From: Terana coerulea
Lineage: Eukaryota; Basidiomycota; Agaricomycetes; Polyporales; Phanerochaetaceae
Direction of reading: 5' to 3'
Assembly (NCBI GenBank): GCA_024811115.1
Contig: JAKOGH010000636.1
Span: 1-18,241, forward strand
DNA: 18,241 nt
In this document: one piece after another, positions 1 to 8,690 of the stretch
How the letters are laid out: each line of letters begins with the position of its first letter
Position numbering within the stretch: the first letter of the stretch is position 1
Position numbers and translations under genes: made by a program
Notes under the pieces: generated by a model
What the model was told of the DNA's origin: nothing
The model's database searches: none
The model's input: the letters and a program-made list of their open reading frames with translations, nothing else

Positions 1-227
1 GGATACTTAAAAACGCATATTGGCTTGACGCTTCAGCGCTAGCGCTAAAGTTCATGTTCTCCACAATCGCTCGATCTGGCGATTAGCTTACGCAACAATC
101 ATGCATAGCTCTTCCTGAAAGACCTCTACTTACCACACCACACTCTCTACGAAGGGCTGGCTTTTCGAGCGCACGCTGTCGTTAAATCTTATCCAGATCT
201 GCAGGTTTTCCTGCATTTTCGCTCAGC
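1..227. other. 5' flank, no gene seen
   Basis: No open frame or recognisable element is supported here. The only local structure noted is a 12-base perfect palindrome, AGCGCTAGCGCT, at 35-46. The stretch lies directly upstream of the ATG at 228 and could hold its promoter, but no TATA box or other site was identified. Confidence 0.3.
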
Positions 228-527
228 ATGAGCACATCGGACCCCGAGTCGGACTCAGACTCATGGACGACACTCTCAGAGTCCAACAGCTTACCAGAAG
301 ATCACGCCCTCTAAGCAAGCTTCCTCCTGTCTAATGATGGACTGCGTGACGACAAATTCACGCACGAAACCGAAGTCTTGCTTGCAGCACTCGACTCGGA
401 GCCTGAGCGTGCCGACAGGCATATGTGGAACGTGCTCCTCCAGGCCGACTTCCCGTCGCGGTGCTCAGGCTTCTGACTGAGTCGTATATTTGTGGATACA
501 GCAGGGAAGAGTGGAAGAGAAGGCGTT
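228..527 (+). pseudogene. 5' part of acidic ORF disrupted by the copia insertion
   Basis: From ATG 228 the frame encodes a Ser/Asp/Glu-rich N-terminus (MSTSDPESDSDSW...). There is an in-frame TAA at 312-314, then an open run to TGA 474 that includes LLAALDSEPERADRHMWNVL. Near 455-462 the coding signal moves to another frame (VLRLLTESYICGYSREEW, then a basic tail) and stays open to the LTR edge at 527. The reading appears to resume at 9489, on the far side of the retrotransposon, as LEGGKSSEKLGKLAAQAKLL. The product is not recognised. An acidic disordered N-terminus followed by a charged helical region is all that can be seen. The stop, the frameshift and the insertion make it a pseudogene. 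Confidence 0.45.
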
Positions 528-819
528 TGTTGAGTCAGATAGACGCTGTAAGCGCTCTGCTCACATCTTCTCTATTGTTCTACCAGGTTCCACCATGACG
601 ATGCCTATTGTCTATTGTCCTGGTACCTATTTGTGTCTGTTTGTAGTACAGCCACCCAGTATTGTATATAAGGCAGCTCTCTGCGCCATACATAACAAGA
701 CTCTTACAACTCTCAACCCACTAACGCGCTGTATCAACCAACCTACAGGTGAGTAACCATCCTAGCTTCCTCTAGGCCTCGGTAGGAGCGTACGCCGCCG
801 TATGCGCTGCACTTCTACA
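528..819 (+). repeat. 5' LTR of the copia element
   Basis: It begins TGTTGAGTCAG and ends CTTCTACA, matching the repeat at 9197-9487 along its whole length. It holds a TATA box at 665-673 and a consensus splice donor (ACAG then GTGAGT, donor at 749). Transcription probably starts about 25-35 bases after the TATA box, which would put the donor in the downstream, R/U5 part of the LTR. Confidence 0.95.
665..673 (+). promoter_or_regulatory. LTR TATA box (TATATAAGG)
   Basis: TATATAAGG lies inside the 5' LTR and is conserved exactly in the 3' LTR at 9335-9343, although the surrounding repeats have diverged. Its position fits the U3 core promoter of the element, so start sites near 690-705 are expected by inference. 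Confidence 0.7.
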
Positions 820-1039
820 GGTTATGAGCTCCGACGCGGTTGATTGCGCCGTCACTGGCAGCAACAACCAGCTCATTGGTATACTCGCCTCGTACCTACT
901 CGCTGCCATCGCGGCGCGACTTGCGCTACCTAGCGCACTGTCTGCGCCGGGCAAGCTGAGTAGGCACAAGGGTGCCCTTGGGGCCCCTCCTTGGTTAAAG
1001 CCAAGTCAGTACATCGTACTGACTGTTCTGTCTTTACAG
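749..1039 (+). other. Putative intron from LTR U5 to the gag leader
   Basis: The donor CAG|GTGAGT at 749 is conserved in both LTRs. The acceptor TCTTTACAG ends at 1039, ten bases before the gag ATG at 1049. A TACTGAC branch-point match at 1017-1023 puts the branch adenosine about 17 bases from the acceptor, followed by a pyrimidine-rich tract. Splicing would remove 291 bases, including the end of the LTR and the primer-binding site. That would give a gag mRNA distinct from the full-length genomic RNA. In unspliced RNA an ATG at 824 is in frame with gag and would add 75 residues, including a hydrophobic Leu/Ala-rich stretch. Splicing itself is inferred. Confidence 0.55.
820..839 (+). promoter_or_regulatory. 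Primer-binding site, half-tRNA type
   Basis: GGTTATGAGCTCCGACGCGG directly follows the LTR end. Its first ten bases are the reverse complement of GCTCATAACC, the anticodon stem-loop of methionine (CAT anticodon) tRNAs. The next bases would pair back toward the D-arm. Drosophila copia is known to be primed by the 5' half of initiator tRNA-Met cut in the anticodon loop, and this site fits that mode rather than pairing with a tRNA 3' end. Confidence 0.7.
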
Positions 1040-1048
1040 AACCCAACA

Positions 1049-2040
1049 ATGTCTTCCTCACTCGAGAAGCTTGTCCCCGTCCTCGACGGAACTAACTGGG
1101 AGCACTGGAACGACACCTTGAAGTCGTTCCTGCACTCAGGGCATCTCTCGTCAGCTCTTGACAACCCAGCCGACGGTGCCGGTCTTATTCCGCGACTGTC
1201 CCGCCAGCTCCCGCTCGCCCGCTACTCCAAACACTCCCGAGCTCCTCGCCTCTGGGCGAAGTACCCTGCAACGAGCATGAGTATTCCAGGGCCGTCGACA
1301 AGCTCGACGACTGGATCAACGACGACCTCCGCCATGGGCTTTATCCGCCTTCGCTTGACATACCAGACGGGACAGTCAGCGAAGAACGAGACGACAGCCA
1401 AGGCCCTGTGACGTAGTCCTTTGCAGACCACCTACACCCAGAATACTCTGGGTACGGCCTACGCTTGACTTCAGGGCCTCCTGAAACTCGCCTCCCCGAG
1501 GATCAGTCTCCAGCACCTGCAGTCGCCAAGATCCAGGCACATGTCGACCGCCTCAGATGCGAGCGCATGCGTCTGCTGGACGATTACATACACCTGATGC
1601 TCCTCATCTCAAAGACACCAGGATGGTAAGCACATCGCCACCGTCACCACGCTAAACCAAAAGATGGTAGACACATCGCTAACTCCTACCATGGGGCCCC
1701 TGATCCCAGGCAATACGGGAGTAGCTCATCGCTGCACGAGCAGCGGAAGCTTTCCGTGGACAGCGCAAGCAGACCGAGTCTGCTAAGCGCTGTCACTGCC
1801 GCCAAGAACAAGGGAAGGATCCCCAGTTCAAACAGCAGCAGCGCCTAACGGGCAGTAGTAGCATGCGCAGCAGCAGCGCCCAGCGGCAGCAGCAGCAGCA
1901 GCAGGACGGGTGTCGCAACGGTAAGGGTAAGAAGACCCAGCGCCGCAAGCGCGCGGCAAGGGCAAGGGCAAGCCCAGGATGCCACCACGGTCACTCCTAC
2001 ATCGCCGCCCGGTCATCCCGGTGAACGACTTTGCCCGCCA
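1049..2040 (+). pseudogene. gag: copia Gag (UBN2-type capsid region), frameshifted
   Basis: ATG 1049 follows the putative splice acceptor. The N-terminus has the copia Gag hallmark VLDGTNWEHWNDTLKSFL. The capsid region then continues in alternating frames: KLDDWINDDLRHGL, IRLRLT, ETTAKAL, then the equivalent of the family's L..Y segment near 1440, and LLDDYIHLMLLIS near 1580. Further on are TVTTLNQKMVD (about 1640) and a degenerate zinc knuckle, KRCHCRQEQGKDPQ (near 1788), in which the CX2CX4HX4C spacing is broken. A Gln-rich, then Lys/Arg-rich tail follows. In-frame stops lie near 1410 and 1627, and there are several frameshifts. The N-terminal assignment is firm; the 3' boundary is approximate. 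Confidence 0.8.
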
Positions 2041-2182
2041 TCCCGCTTCCCAAGTCCGAGGCCGAAGAAATTCAGTCTCGCGATTGAAGGAGAGCGCGAG
2101 CTCTGGCTCGGCAATCGGCAACCAGTTCCCCGCCCGCAAGGCACTATCCCTTGCCGAGAAGCTGGAGTCGTCGCGTCCCAGT

Positions 2183-3056
2183 GAGCGCATCCGACCTCGA
2201 GGAGGTTATCGACGCCAACGAGCACAATGCCTCACCGCGCTCGACGCCATGCGGGATATCGAGCACCGCAATCTGCGAACTCCCGTCCGCGAGTTAGAAT
2301 TCCAACAGGAGTTCACTCGACGATCTCCCATGCTAACTAAATTGTTAGCAATCCTCGACGAGGACGACGTAGCACTAAACTCTGCATAAAGCCCAGCTTC
2401 GCGAGGCCGCAGAGTTCATAAGCTTGCTCGCAAGCAGTGGATCGCTGGACAAGAACGCCGCCCTGAACAAGGGCTCGACCTCGACCAGAAGCGCCGCGGC
2501 ACGCCTGATGAGCGACACCAGCTTGTCAAGCTGGCTACCGCCTAGGAGAGCGAAGTTCGCCGCCACCGCCGCCAAGATGCAGGCCGCGAGAAGGCTCGTC
2601 GCGCCAAGCAGGCCGACCTCGACCACGCCGAGCGATGCTCGATGCTCGCGATCGCCGAGCTCGACGCCCGCATCGACTCGGAATAACGTCAGCTCTCAAA
2701 CGCAAGTTTGCCGAGCCAGAGTTCGCCGAGGGCAGCTCCTCTCGCCTGCCAAGCGCAGCTCGCGCGAATCCTCGCCGATCATCTGGTCTGACGTAGGTCG
2801 ACATGCAAATGTCGCCGACAGGAGGACGGCTTCGAGCCCGCTTACCACTCCCTGACATCGACGCCGTGTCCCCGGAACGAGGACAACGACAGCGACGCTG
2901 ACCACCAGTTCGGCCGGATGCCTGATGGACGCATCGAGATCCACCAGGACATCATCGACGCGACTTCGGAGTACGCCCCTCTAACTCTGCACTCGTGCAC
3001 CACACTAACCTAAACCTTGCAGCCGATTGCGCAGTGTCTCGGGCGGGCCGAACTAA
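2183..3056 (+). pseudogene. GC-rich charged coiled-coil segment within gag-pol
   Basis: Read across frames, this stretch gives a long, highly charged, probably helical protein: SDLEEVIDANEHN, DAMRDIEHRNLRTPVRELE, LLAILDEDDVAL, KAQLREAAEFISL, then KRRGTPDERHQLVKLATA, EKARRAKQADLDHAER and LAIAELDARIDSE, and later FGRMPDGRIEIHQDIIDATSE. It lies between the zinc knuckle and the protease, where copia elements usually have a short linker. A 52-base intron-like segment (2971-3022) sits near its end. Splicing would lead to RLRSVSGGPN and a TAA at 3054. Base composition drops sharply in GC just after it. It may be an element-specific Gag extension or captured coding DNA; the sequence does not decide which. 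Confidence 0.45.
2971..3022 (+). other. Putative 52-nt intron in the coiled-coil segment
   Basis: The donor GTACGC at 2971, a CTAAC branch site at 3005-3009 and the acceptor TTGCAG ending at 3022 match fungal intron rules in length and spacing. Splicing is inferred only. An intron here would be unusual if this were part of normal gag-pol. Confidence 0.4.
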
Positions 3057-4138
3057 GCAGTAGATACCACATGTATGCTACTGTATTGAATGGAGCTGGA
3101 TTCCTTCAATTACCAGACCGATGTGTGCACAATAAGTTATTTAACGCTGCGTCAGAGCTGCAAAGGAAAAACCTTGCAAAATCAAGCGATTGGCTGCTCG
3201 ACCAGGAGCGCTCTTTCCACTTCACCGGTCAAAGAAGTTTATTGCGCAACTTGCGCAACATTGACCCAATTGTCGCTCAAACGGCTAATGGGCATGTAAC
3301 TATCTCTGAGGAAGGTGACTCCGTCATCAACTACCGCCCTAGCGCCACAAGTAGAACGATTAAAGTCTTACTGAAAATGTTCGACTCATGCCTTCACAAA
3401 AAGACATGAATCTAATCTCGCTTGGCCAGCTGCTACGACAGAACCGGTTAATTGAGGGTGACGCAACCACTCTGAAAATCCCTGACGGCGATAATCGCCA
3501 GGAATTATTGCACTTCGCGCCGCTTACCCAAATGCAACAGTGTACTATTTAGACACTGACCGAGACAGCCTTGCGCTAGTCTCGCGACGAGATAATGCAT
3601 AGACGTTTTGACATCCCTCCGAGCGGATCCTACGTCAACTTCCGTCAGCAACGACGGAATGTCCTGATTTCGACTATAACAAGTCGGACTCACCCTGCTC
3701 GGCTGCGCACAAGGAAAGATGCATAATCGCTCTTTCCCGCCGACGCCTCGACGAGCATCGCGACCTTTGAGCTCATTCACAGTGACTTGAAAGAATTTCC
3801 TACGATTCATATCACCGGCATAAATATATCATCACCTTGTCGATGATTATACGTCGCATGCATGGATTATTTGCCTAAGGCTAAAATCCGTCACCATCCA
3901 AGCAACAAAAACTTTCTTGCCATGGTTCAAAACCAGCATAAAGCTAATGTCGAGAGCTGGATGTCGGATGCAGGGGAGAATATAAATCAAACGCATTCAT
4001 TCAAATGCTAAAGGACGAAGGGATTAAAATCCTAACTAGCGCTTCCTCATACTCCACAACAGAATGGACGCGCTGAGCGGTTCTAATCAACCCTCATGGA
4101 CAAAGTTGAGGCTATGCGCTTACAGCTTGCATCCCTCC
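3057..4138 (+). pseudogene. pol: copia Pol: protease, GAG-pre-integrase, integrase core (5' part)
   Basis: The protease begins near 3180 with SSDWLLD followed by QERSFHFTG. The usual catalytic D-S-G reads D-Q-E here, so the aspartyl protease is dead. LRNIDPIVAQTANGHVTI follows. The GAG-pre-integrase part (LISLGQLLRQNRLIEGD) lies near 3410-3465. The integrase core is visible from about 3760: HSDL with the first catalytic Asp near 3784, VDDYTSHAW near 3840, SDAGEN with the second Asp near 3967, and HTPQQNGRAER with the catalytic Glu near 4075. Several stops and frameshifts separate these blocks. Coding is cut at 4138 by another element and resumes at 6621. Confidence 0.85.
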
Positions 4139-4194
4139 CATCTGAAAAACCCCTTACTATTCCTGCCTAATGCATGCTGGATAAGCACCAATTC

Positions 4195-4600
4195 ACTGCA
4201 CATAAGCTTCAAAGTAACACAACTAGATAAATAGATACATTAGGCCAATAAGGCAGTTTAGTGAGGTCCTTTGCTAATTGTCTTAATTATTCTATATATT
4301 AGGGCAATTAGTCCTATTTCTCAGCTATTTGTTTCCTTACTGTCCTATTTTGTTCCTTACATGCAGCTATAATACCACTACTCGCTTGACTAATCATCTG
4401 AGAAATCCCCCTTCTTATATTTAACCTGATGCTCTGTATTGCATATTTAGTTATCTACATACAAGACTAAGCTACCTAACACAACAAACTACTTGTACTG
4501 TGCAGGTAAGCCCATGCACCATGCACCATACTCACCTGCACTGCGCCATGCCCACCTGTGTGTTGTATCTGTCAGTAACATACTTACATACACCACTACC
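4195..4600. other. AT-rich left arm of the inserted element
   Basis: T-rich, low-complexity DNA with no coding signal. It includes the internal CATCTGAGAAATCCCC motif at 4395-4410 and a short local repeat of GCACCAT near 4515-4530. It passes abruptly into the GC-rich tandem array. Confidence 0.4.
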
Positions 4601-4606
4601 CTGGCC

Positions 4607-5300
4607 CTCGTGTCGTGCACCAGCCCCTTCTGACGGGGGCGCACTTGTCAGCGTCGGTCTGCACGCGTCGTGCTTCGCCACGTCCTGCGCGCCAGCGCCG
4701 GCGCGGTGCGCGTGCTGCGCTCGTTGGCGTCGTGCTGGGGTAGCTTGCTACCCTGGTCCCTCGCGTCGTGCGTCGGCCCTTTGTAACGGCGGCACGCTCG
4801 CCTGCGTCGGCCTGCGCGCGTCGTGCTTCGCCACGTCCTGCGCGCCGGCGTTGGCGTGGTGCGCATCCGTCGGCACCGTACGTGCGTGCGCCGCTGTCCC
4901 GCCCTGCGTATCTTGCGCGTCGTGCTGTACGCGCCGGTTTCTTGTGCGTCGGCGTCGCGCTCACCTGCGTCGGTCTGCGCGCGTCGTGCTTCGCCACGTC
5001 CCGCGCGCCGGTGTTGGTGTTATGCGCGTGCTGCGTTCTCGGCGTCGCGCCTGTGTAGCTTGTTGCGCTGGTCCCTCGCGTCGTACGTCGGCCCTTTGTA
5101 ACGGCGGGGCGCTCGCCACGTCGGCCTGCGTGTGCTGTGCTTCACCACGTCCCGCGCGCCGGCGTCGGCGTTGTGCGCCGCCGTTCGTGTCGTACGCGTC
5201 GTGTCGTGCGCGCCGGCTTCTTGTGCGTCGGTGTCGCGGCCGCCGGCGTTGAGCTTGTTGCGTCGTGCTTGACTACGCGGGCGTTCGCGCGCGGTGTTCG
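4607..5300. repeat. GC-rich tandem array of about 155-bp units
   Basis: The core CGTCGTGCTTCGCCA recurs at about 4666, 4819, 4982 and, slightly changed, 5133, a spacing of 153, 163 and 151 bases. A higher-order period of about 318 is marked by CTGGTCCCTCGCGTCGT near 4752 and 5070. Units share GTCGGCCTGCGCGCGTCGTG-like and CGCGCCGGCGT-like blocks. CpG is very dense, the opposite of both flanks. A 250-codon frame runs through the array on the plus strand, but its Cys/Arg-rich translation follows the DNA repeats and is not taken as a gene. Confidence 0.8.
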
Positions 5301-5662
5301 TTGCTGGTGGGGGATGCGTGGTGCCTATTCATGAGCACCGTCCATAAGCCGTGCATGCACGGCCATGGACGGCTCTGGGTAGCAGCGGTGGATGCGGGTG
5401 AGAGGGCCACGTACCTCGTTTGCAGGGGAGCCCCCCCTTCAACAGTCTTGCTCGATAATTCACGCGTCCCCCCACTCTTGTGTGGTGTCGCTTGGGTCCT
5501 GGTGTCGCGGTAGGTGGTCGCGACGCAGCTAACGCGTCGGTTAGGAATGAGGGACCGAGGGAATGAAAGATGACGCCAACCCAACGCGAAGGCTTCAAAG
5601 ACGTTAAGGCGCTTCAATATACCCCGTAAGTTATGACCATTCTGTACGATAATACACTCCAC

Positions 5663-5737
5663 ACCGCTATGGCGCAGTTGTTAATCTACTGGCGCGTTTA
5701 CCCAGGTGGTCCTGGGTTCAAGTCCCTTCCGGGTGCA
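5663..5737 (+). repeat. tRNA-derived, SINE-like sequence with A and B boxes
   Basis: TGGCGCAGTTG (A-box-like, from 5670) and GGTTCAAGTCC (B-box, near 5715) have the spacing of an internal RNA polymerase III promoter. GGGTGCA follows where a tRNA acceptor end would lie. The two acceptor strands (ACCGCTA and the CCGGGTG region) do not pair and the T-stem is imperfect, so this is not a functional tRNA. A SINE head or tRNA pseudogene is the best reading. The minus-strand translation contains GRDLNPGPP, a familiar false product of tRNA-derived repeats. Confidence 0.5.
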
Positions 5738-5759
5738 TTGTGGTTATTTCTGATCATCT

Positions 5760-6602
5760 TTTTTGAGCCTCGGCCCATTAAAAAAAGCATACAGTGTGAA
5801 TTGCTTTGGTCGTCTGTGAAGCAGTCACTCTTTAGAGCTATTGTGATATTTAAAATTAATTGCAACTTGTTGTTCAACTGTGGCAAATGGCAATTATATA
5901 AGAATATAGACATTCTAGGCAAAAGCAGCTCTTTTAGCAATTGTACAGAGCTTATATATTAGGTTATAAAGGTAATATTAAAGAGCTTCAGACTTGTCAT
6001 TAACAATATCCTTAAAGCTTTGTGCACTTTGAAAACCAGTCTAATAAGGAATCCATTATGCATTTATGTGCCAACTAGGCTTCTAAATAGAGAATAGTAG
6101 CTACATTAACTCTAAAAGTGTAATAGTATAAGTATATAGATTAGCTGATTGGCAGAAAAGGAGGACATAGAACTAAATTAGCTTTAAGCAATACAATAAT
6201 AAGAGTCCAAGTAATAAATAAAAGCAATAGCAAAATAAGTGTCATAAGCTCTAGATAATGTCATAAATATGATACAAATAACAAGCAAATAAGTAAAAAG
6301 CTAATAATAAGCTACTGATAAAATATGCAATAGTGAGAAATTAGATAAAAAGAAATATAGTAAATGAGCTAATGAAAGAATGCAATAAGGCATTGGTAAG
6401 GGATAAAAAGTCAATTAGGTAGTAAAAAGCCATTAATAATCAGCAGATTAGAATGTTAAAAAGGCAATGGGCTGTTTAGCAAGCTAATAGATGTAGATTA
6501 GCTAAATAAACTATATTTTAAGAATACATTTTCACAAAAAGCGAAAAAGAGCATAATAAACAACTTAGTGTTAAATAAGAAGCATAAAGCACAGATTAGA
6601 AA
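5760..6602. other. Cytosine-poor, nearly CpG-free AT-rich arm
   Basis: The plus strand is dominated by A, T and G. Sample lines near 6301 and 6361 have only about 4 C per 60 bases and no CpG. AGCTAAT, AATAAG and TAAGC-like words recur without a fixed period. No coding frame is supported. The strand asymmetry contrasts with the T-rich left arm of the same element. Confidence 0.5.
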
Positions 6603-6620
6603 GAGGGGTTTTTCCAGATG

Positions 6621-7674
6621 CCTTCTGGTGGGAATTTGTTATTATGCATGCAACAGTGCTTACAACCGCACTCCCTGTTTCATCGCATTAAATGGGTTAC
6701 GTTTCATGAGGCACTTACAGGCGAAACCACGCACGATAACATCCGCGTATTTGCTGCGTGTGCACGGGTCTTTATCCCTGCCGATGTTCGAAAGAACAAC
6801 TACAGCCTAAGTCCCAAATGATGACATACATCTGGACACGACGAGCACGGTTGGACCTTCATGAGAGGACCCAACACGTCGTGTTTCGCTCAACTCAAGT
6901 CGAGCTGGGTGCGAAACTTATTTCCCAAGTGTCCTGACGGCAAATGCCCGCGCGGCCTGACCCGCCTGCTAGCAAAACACCAAAAATGCGAACGACAGTG
7001 AGTCTTCGCAAGGTGCAGGATCAGACGATAGTGACGACAATGCGCCACCGCCTAAACGGCGAGCTGCACCTCGTCCTAACCCCTCCCTTCCCGCCAAAAG
7101 AGACCGAGCGGGTTGAACGACGGTTCAACCCTCTAAGCCTCTGCTGGGCGTAGCCCGAGTCCGCTTCGTCGCGAGCGACACCACCCGCAGAAGATCCACA
7201 GGTACTGGCACCACCAGTTATTCCTGCCGGGCCGCGGCGTAGTACTCGCTGCACGAAGGATCCCAGTCAAAATCCAGGCCCGCGTATGACCAGTCACAAG
7301 CACCGTCACGGATTTTGGTGCTGATAGAGGTATCCGTAGTTGGGAAAAGCAGACTGGCCAGACCAAGCCCACCAAGGTTAGCTACCAAGGGCGCGGTCAG
7401 TCTAGCAAGCAGCCCGACAGTGTCCCCGCCACACGTCCTGCTAGCTCTTCTACATCCCAACAGCTCGAACCTGTTCCGGATATCACTGAGCCCACTGGAG
7501 ACACTGGAAGCGAAAGCCCAGTGTCAGATGACGTACTGGCACGACTGTGCCGGAAGGGGAGTAAATTTCTACAATTATTTGCTTGCCCAAGCAGTCGATC
7601 CTGACGCAACAAAGTCTTCAGTCCGAGACTGGACTTTACGCGACATAAACTGCCCGCCTGCAAAACAGCAGGTA
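6621..7674 (+). pseudogene. pol: copia Pol: integrase C-terminal region and linker to RT
   Basis: Coding resumes with FWWEFVI and AYNRTP, then HRIKWVT, HEALTGE, DNIRVF and FIPADVRKN. These match the copia segment after the integrase catalytic Glu. Further blocks include GHDEHGWTFMRGPN near 6833 and LFPKCPDGKCPR near 6920. The following 700 bases are Ser/Pro-rich linker with frame changes, typical of the variable stretch between integrase and RT. At least two frameshifts and a stop at about 6819 break it. It is the direct continuation of the integrase cut at 4138. Confidence 0.75.
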
Positions 7675-8690
7675 GAATGGCGTGCTGCATGCAAAGATGA
7701 GCTCGATGCATTAAGCAAAAGAGGCGTGTTCGAACTCGCCCCCGCGTCAAAAGGCAAACGCGTCATTAAGAACCGATGGGTTTTTGATGAAATCGGATGG
7801 TCGAAAGAAAGCGCGACTTGTAGCTCGCGGCTTCTCTCAAATTGAGGAATCGACTATGACAAAATCTTCTCTCCAGTTGCACGGTTTGAAACTGTTAGAT
7901 TGTGATTTGCCCTTGCAGCACTCGGGCTTTTCCTTACTGGCCTCGATGTGCGCGAATGCATATTTGCACGGACTGTTAGATGAGGAGATCTACATGGAAC
8001 AACCCGATGGCTTTCCTGCTCAAGGAAAAAGCACATGGTGCTTCGTCTCCTGTCAGCGCCCCTTTACGGGCTTAAGCAGGCAGGACTGTCCTGGTGGAAA
8101 GCCCTTAGCAAGTCTATGGCTGAGCTCGGCTTCAAAAGACTGAAGTCCGATGCTGGCGATACGTCAAAGGCGCAGGCAACGACATGGTCATCGCCGTAGT
8201 CTATGTTGACGACGCTATATTCGGCCGGACGTAGCAAGGCAAAAGTACTCCAAGAAAAGGAGTCCTTTATGCAACGATGGGAGTGTCGCGATATGGGCGA
8301 CGTAAAGGAGTTTCTGCGCATGCGCATACAACGAAGTCAGCGACAAGATCGCTGATTGATCAATGCGCCTACCTTGACAAGGTACTCGAACGCCGCGGCC
8401 AGACCAATGCCAAAATGGCAAAACTCCGCTTCCCGAGGGCTATATCCCTCAACCAAATGAAGGAGAGCTAAACAAAGCTCGCCAGAGCCGTTTCCAAATT
8501 GTGATAGGCTCACTTCTTTATATCATGCTCGGTACACGACCAGACATTGCGACGCTGTCACAAAGCTCGCACAGTTCAGTGCGAACCCGTCTGAAGACCA
8601 CCTGAACAGAGCGCTATATATCTGCCGCTACCCGTCAGTGCACTGTAACTACACCTCGAGTATGACGGCTCTTCCGGTTAGGCTTGGTGG
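7675..8690 (+). pseudogene. pol: copia Pol: reverse transcriptase domain
   Basis: The conserved RT start EWRAACKDELDAL is near 7677, then GVFEL and VIKNRWVF. The frame shifts near 7780-7830, after which KARLVARGFSQIE, NAYLHGLLDEEIYMEQPDGF and a disrupted YGLKQ equivalent follow. The catalytic YVDD is intact at 8202-8213, preceded by VIAVV. DMGDVKEFLRMRI and DQCAYLDKVLERR follow near 8290-8395, then GSLLYIMLGTRPDIA near 8507. About six frame changes or stops lie between these blocks. The family (copia RT, RVT_2 type) is certain; the enzyme is not functional. Confidence 0.88.

Larger units (their letters stand above)
4139..6620. mobile_element. 2.48-kb element with short inverted termini inserted in the integrase
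   Basis: The left end CATCTGAAAAACCCC (4139) and the right end, read on the minus strand as CATCTGGAAAAACCCC (from 6620), are inverted copies differing by one base. They lie exactly where copia coding breaks: RLQLASLP stops at the left end and FWWEF, then RTP and HEALTGE, resume at the right. A third related motif (CATCTGAGAAATCCCC) at 4395 suggests a subterminal repeat or a nested end. No clean target duplication was found: the flanks ATCCCTCC and CCTTCTGG share little. No transposase ORF is recognisable, so it is probably non-autonomous. The superfamily is unassigned. Confidence 0.6.

Noticed and set aside
1828..2190. Minus-strand ORF rich in Ala/Gly/Arg opposite gag
   Set aside because: It mirrors the Gln-codon repeats and GC-rich gag sequence of the plus strand and has no family features.
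4500..5252. A 250-codon plus-strand open frame, the longest in the window
   Set aside because: Its translation is Cys/Arg/Ala-rich and simply follows the 155-bp DNA repeats; overlapping long frames exist on both strands, as expected for GC-rich repeats.
5663..5737. A functional tRNA gene
   Set aside because: Acceptor strands do not pair and the T-stem is imperfect; it reads as a tRNA-derived repeat.
5698..5940. Minus-strand ORF ending GRDLNPGPPG
   Set aside because: This ending is the familiar false translation of tRNA-derived repeats, and the rest is AT-rich low-complexity sequence.
4139..6620. An 8-bp or TA target duplication for the integrase-splitting element
   Set aside because: The flanking bases do not match at 2, 3, 5, 8 or 9 bp; only the terminal repeats and the coding break support the ends.
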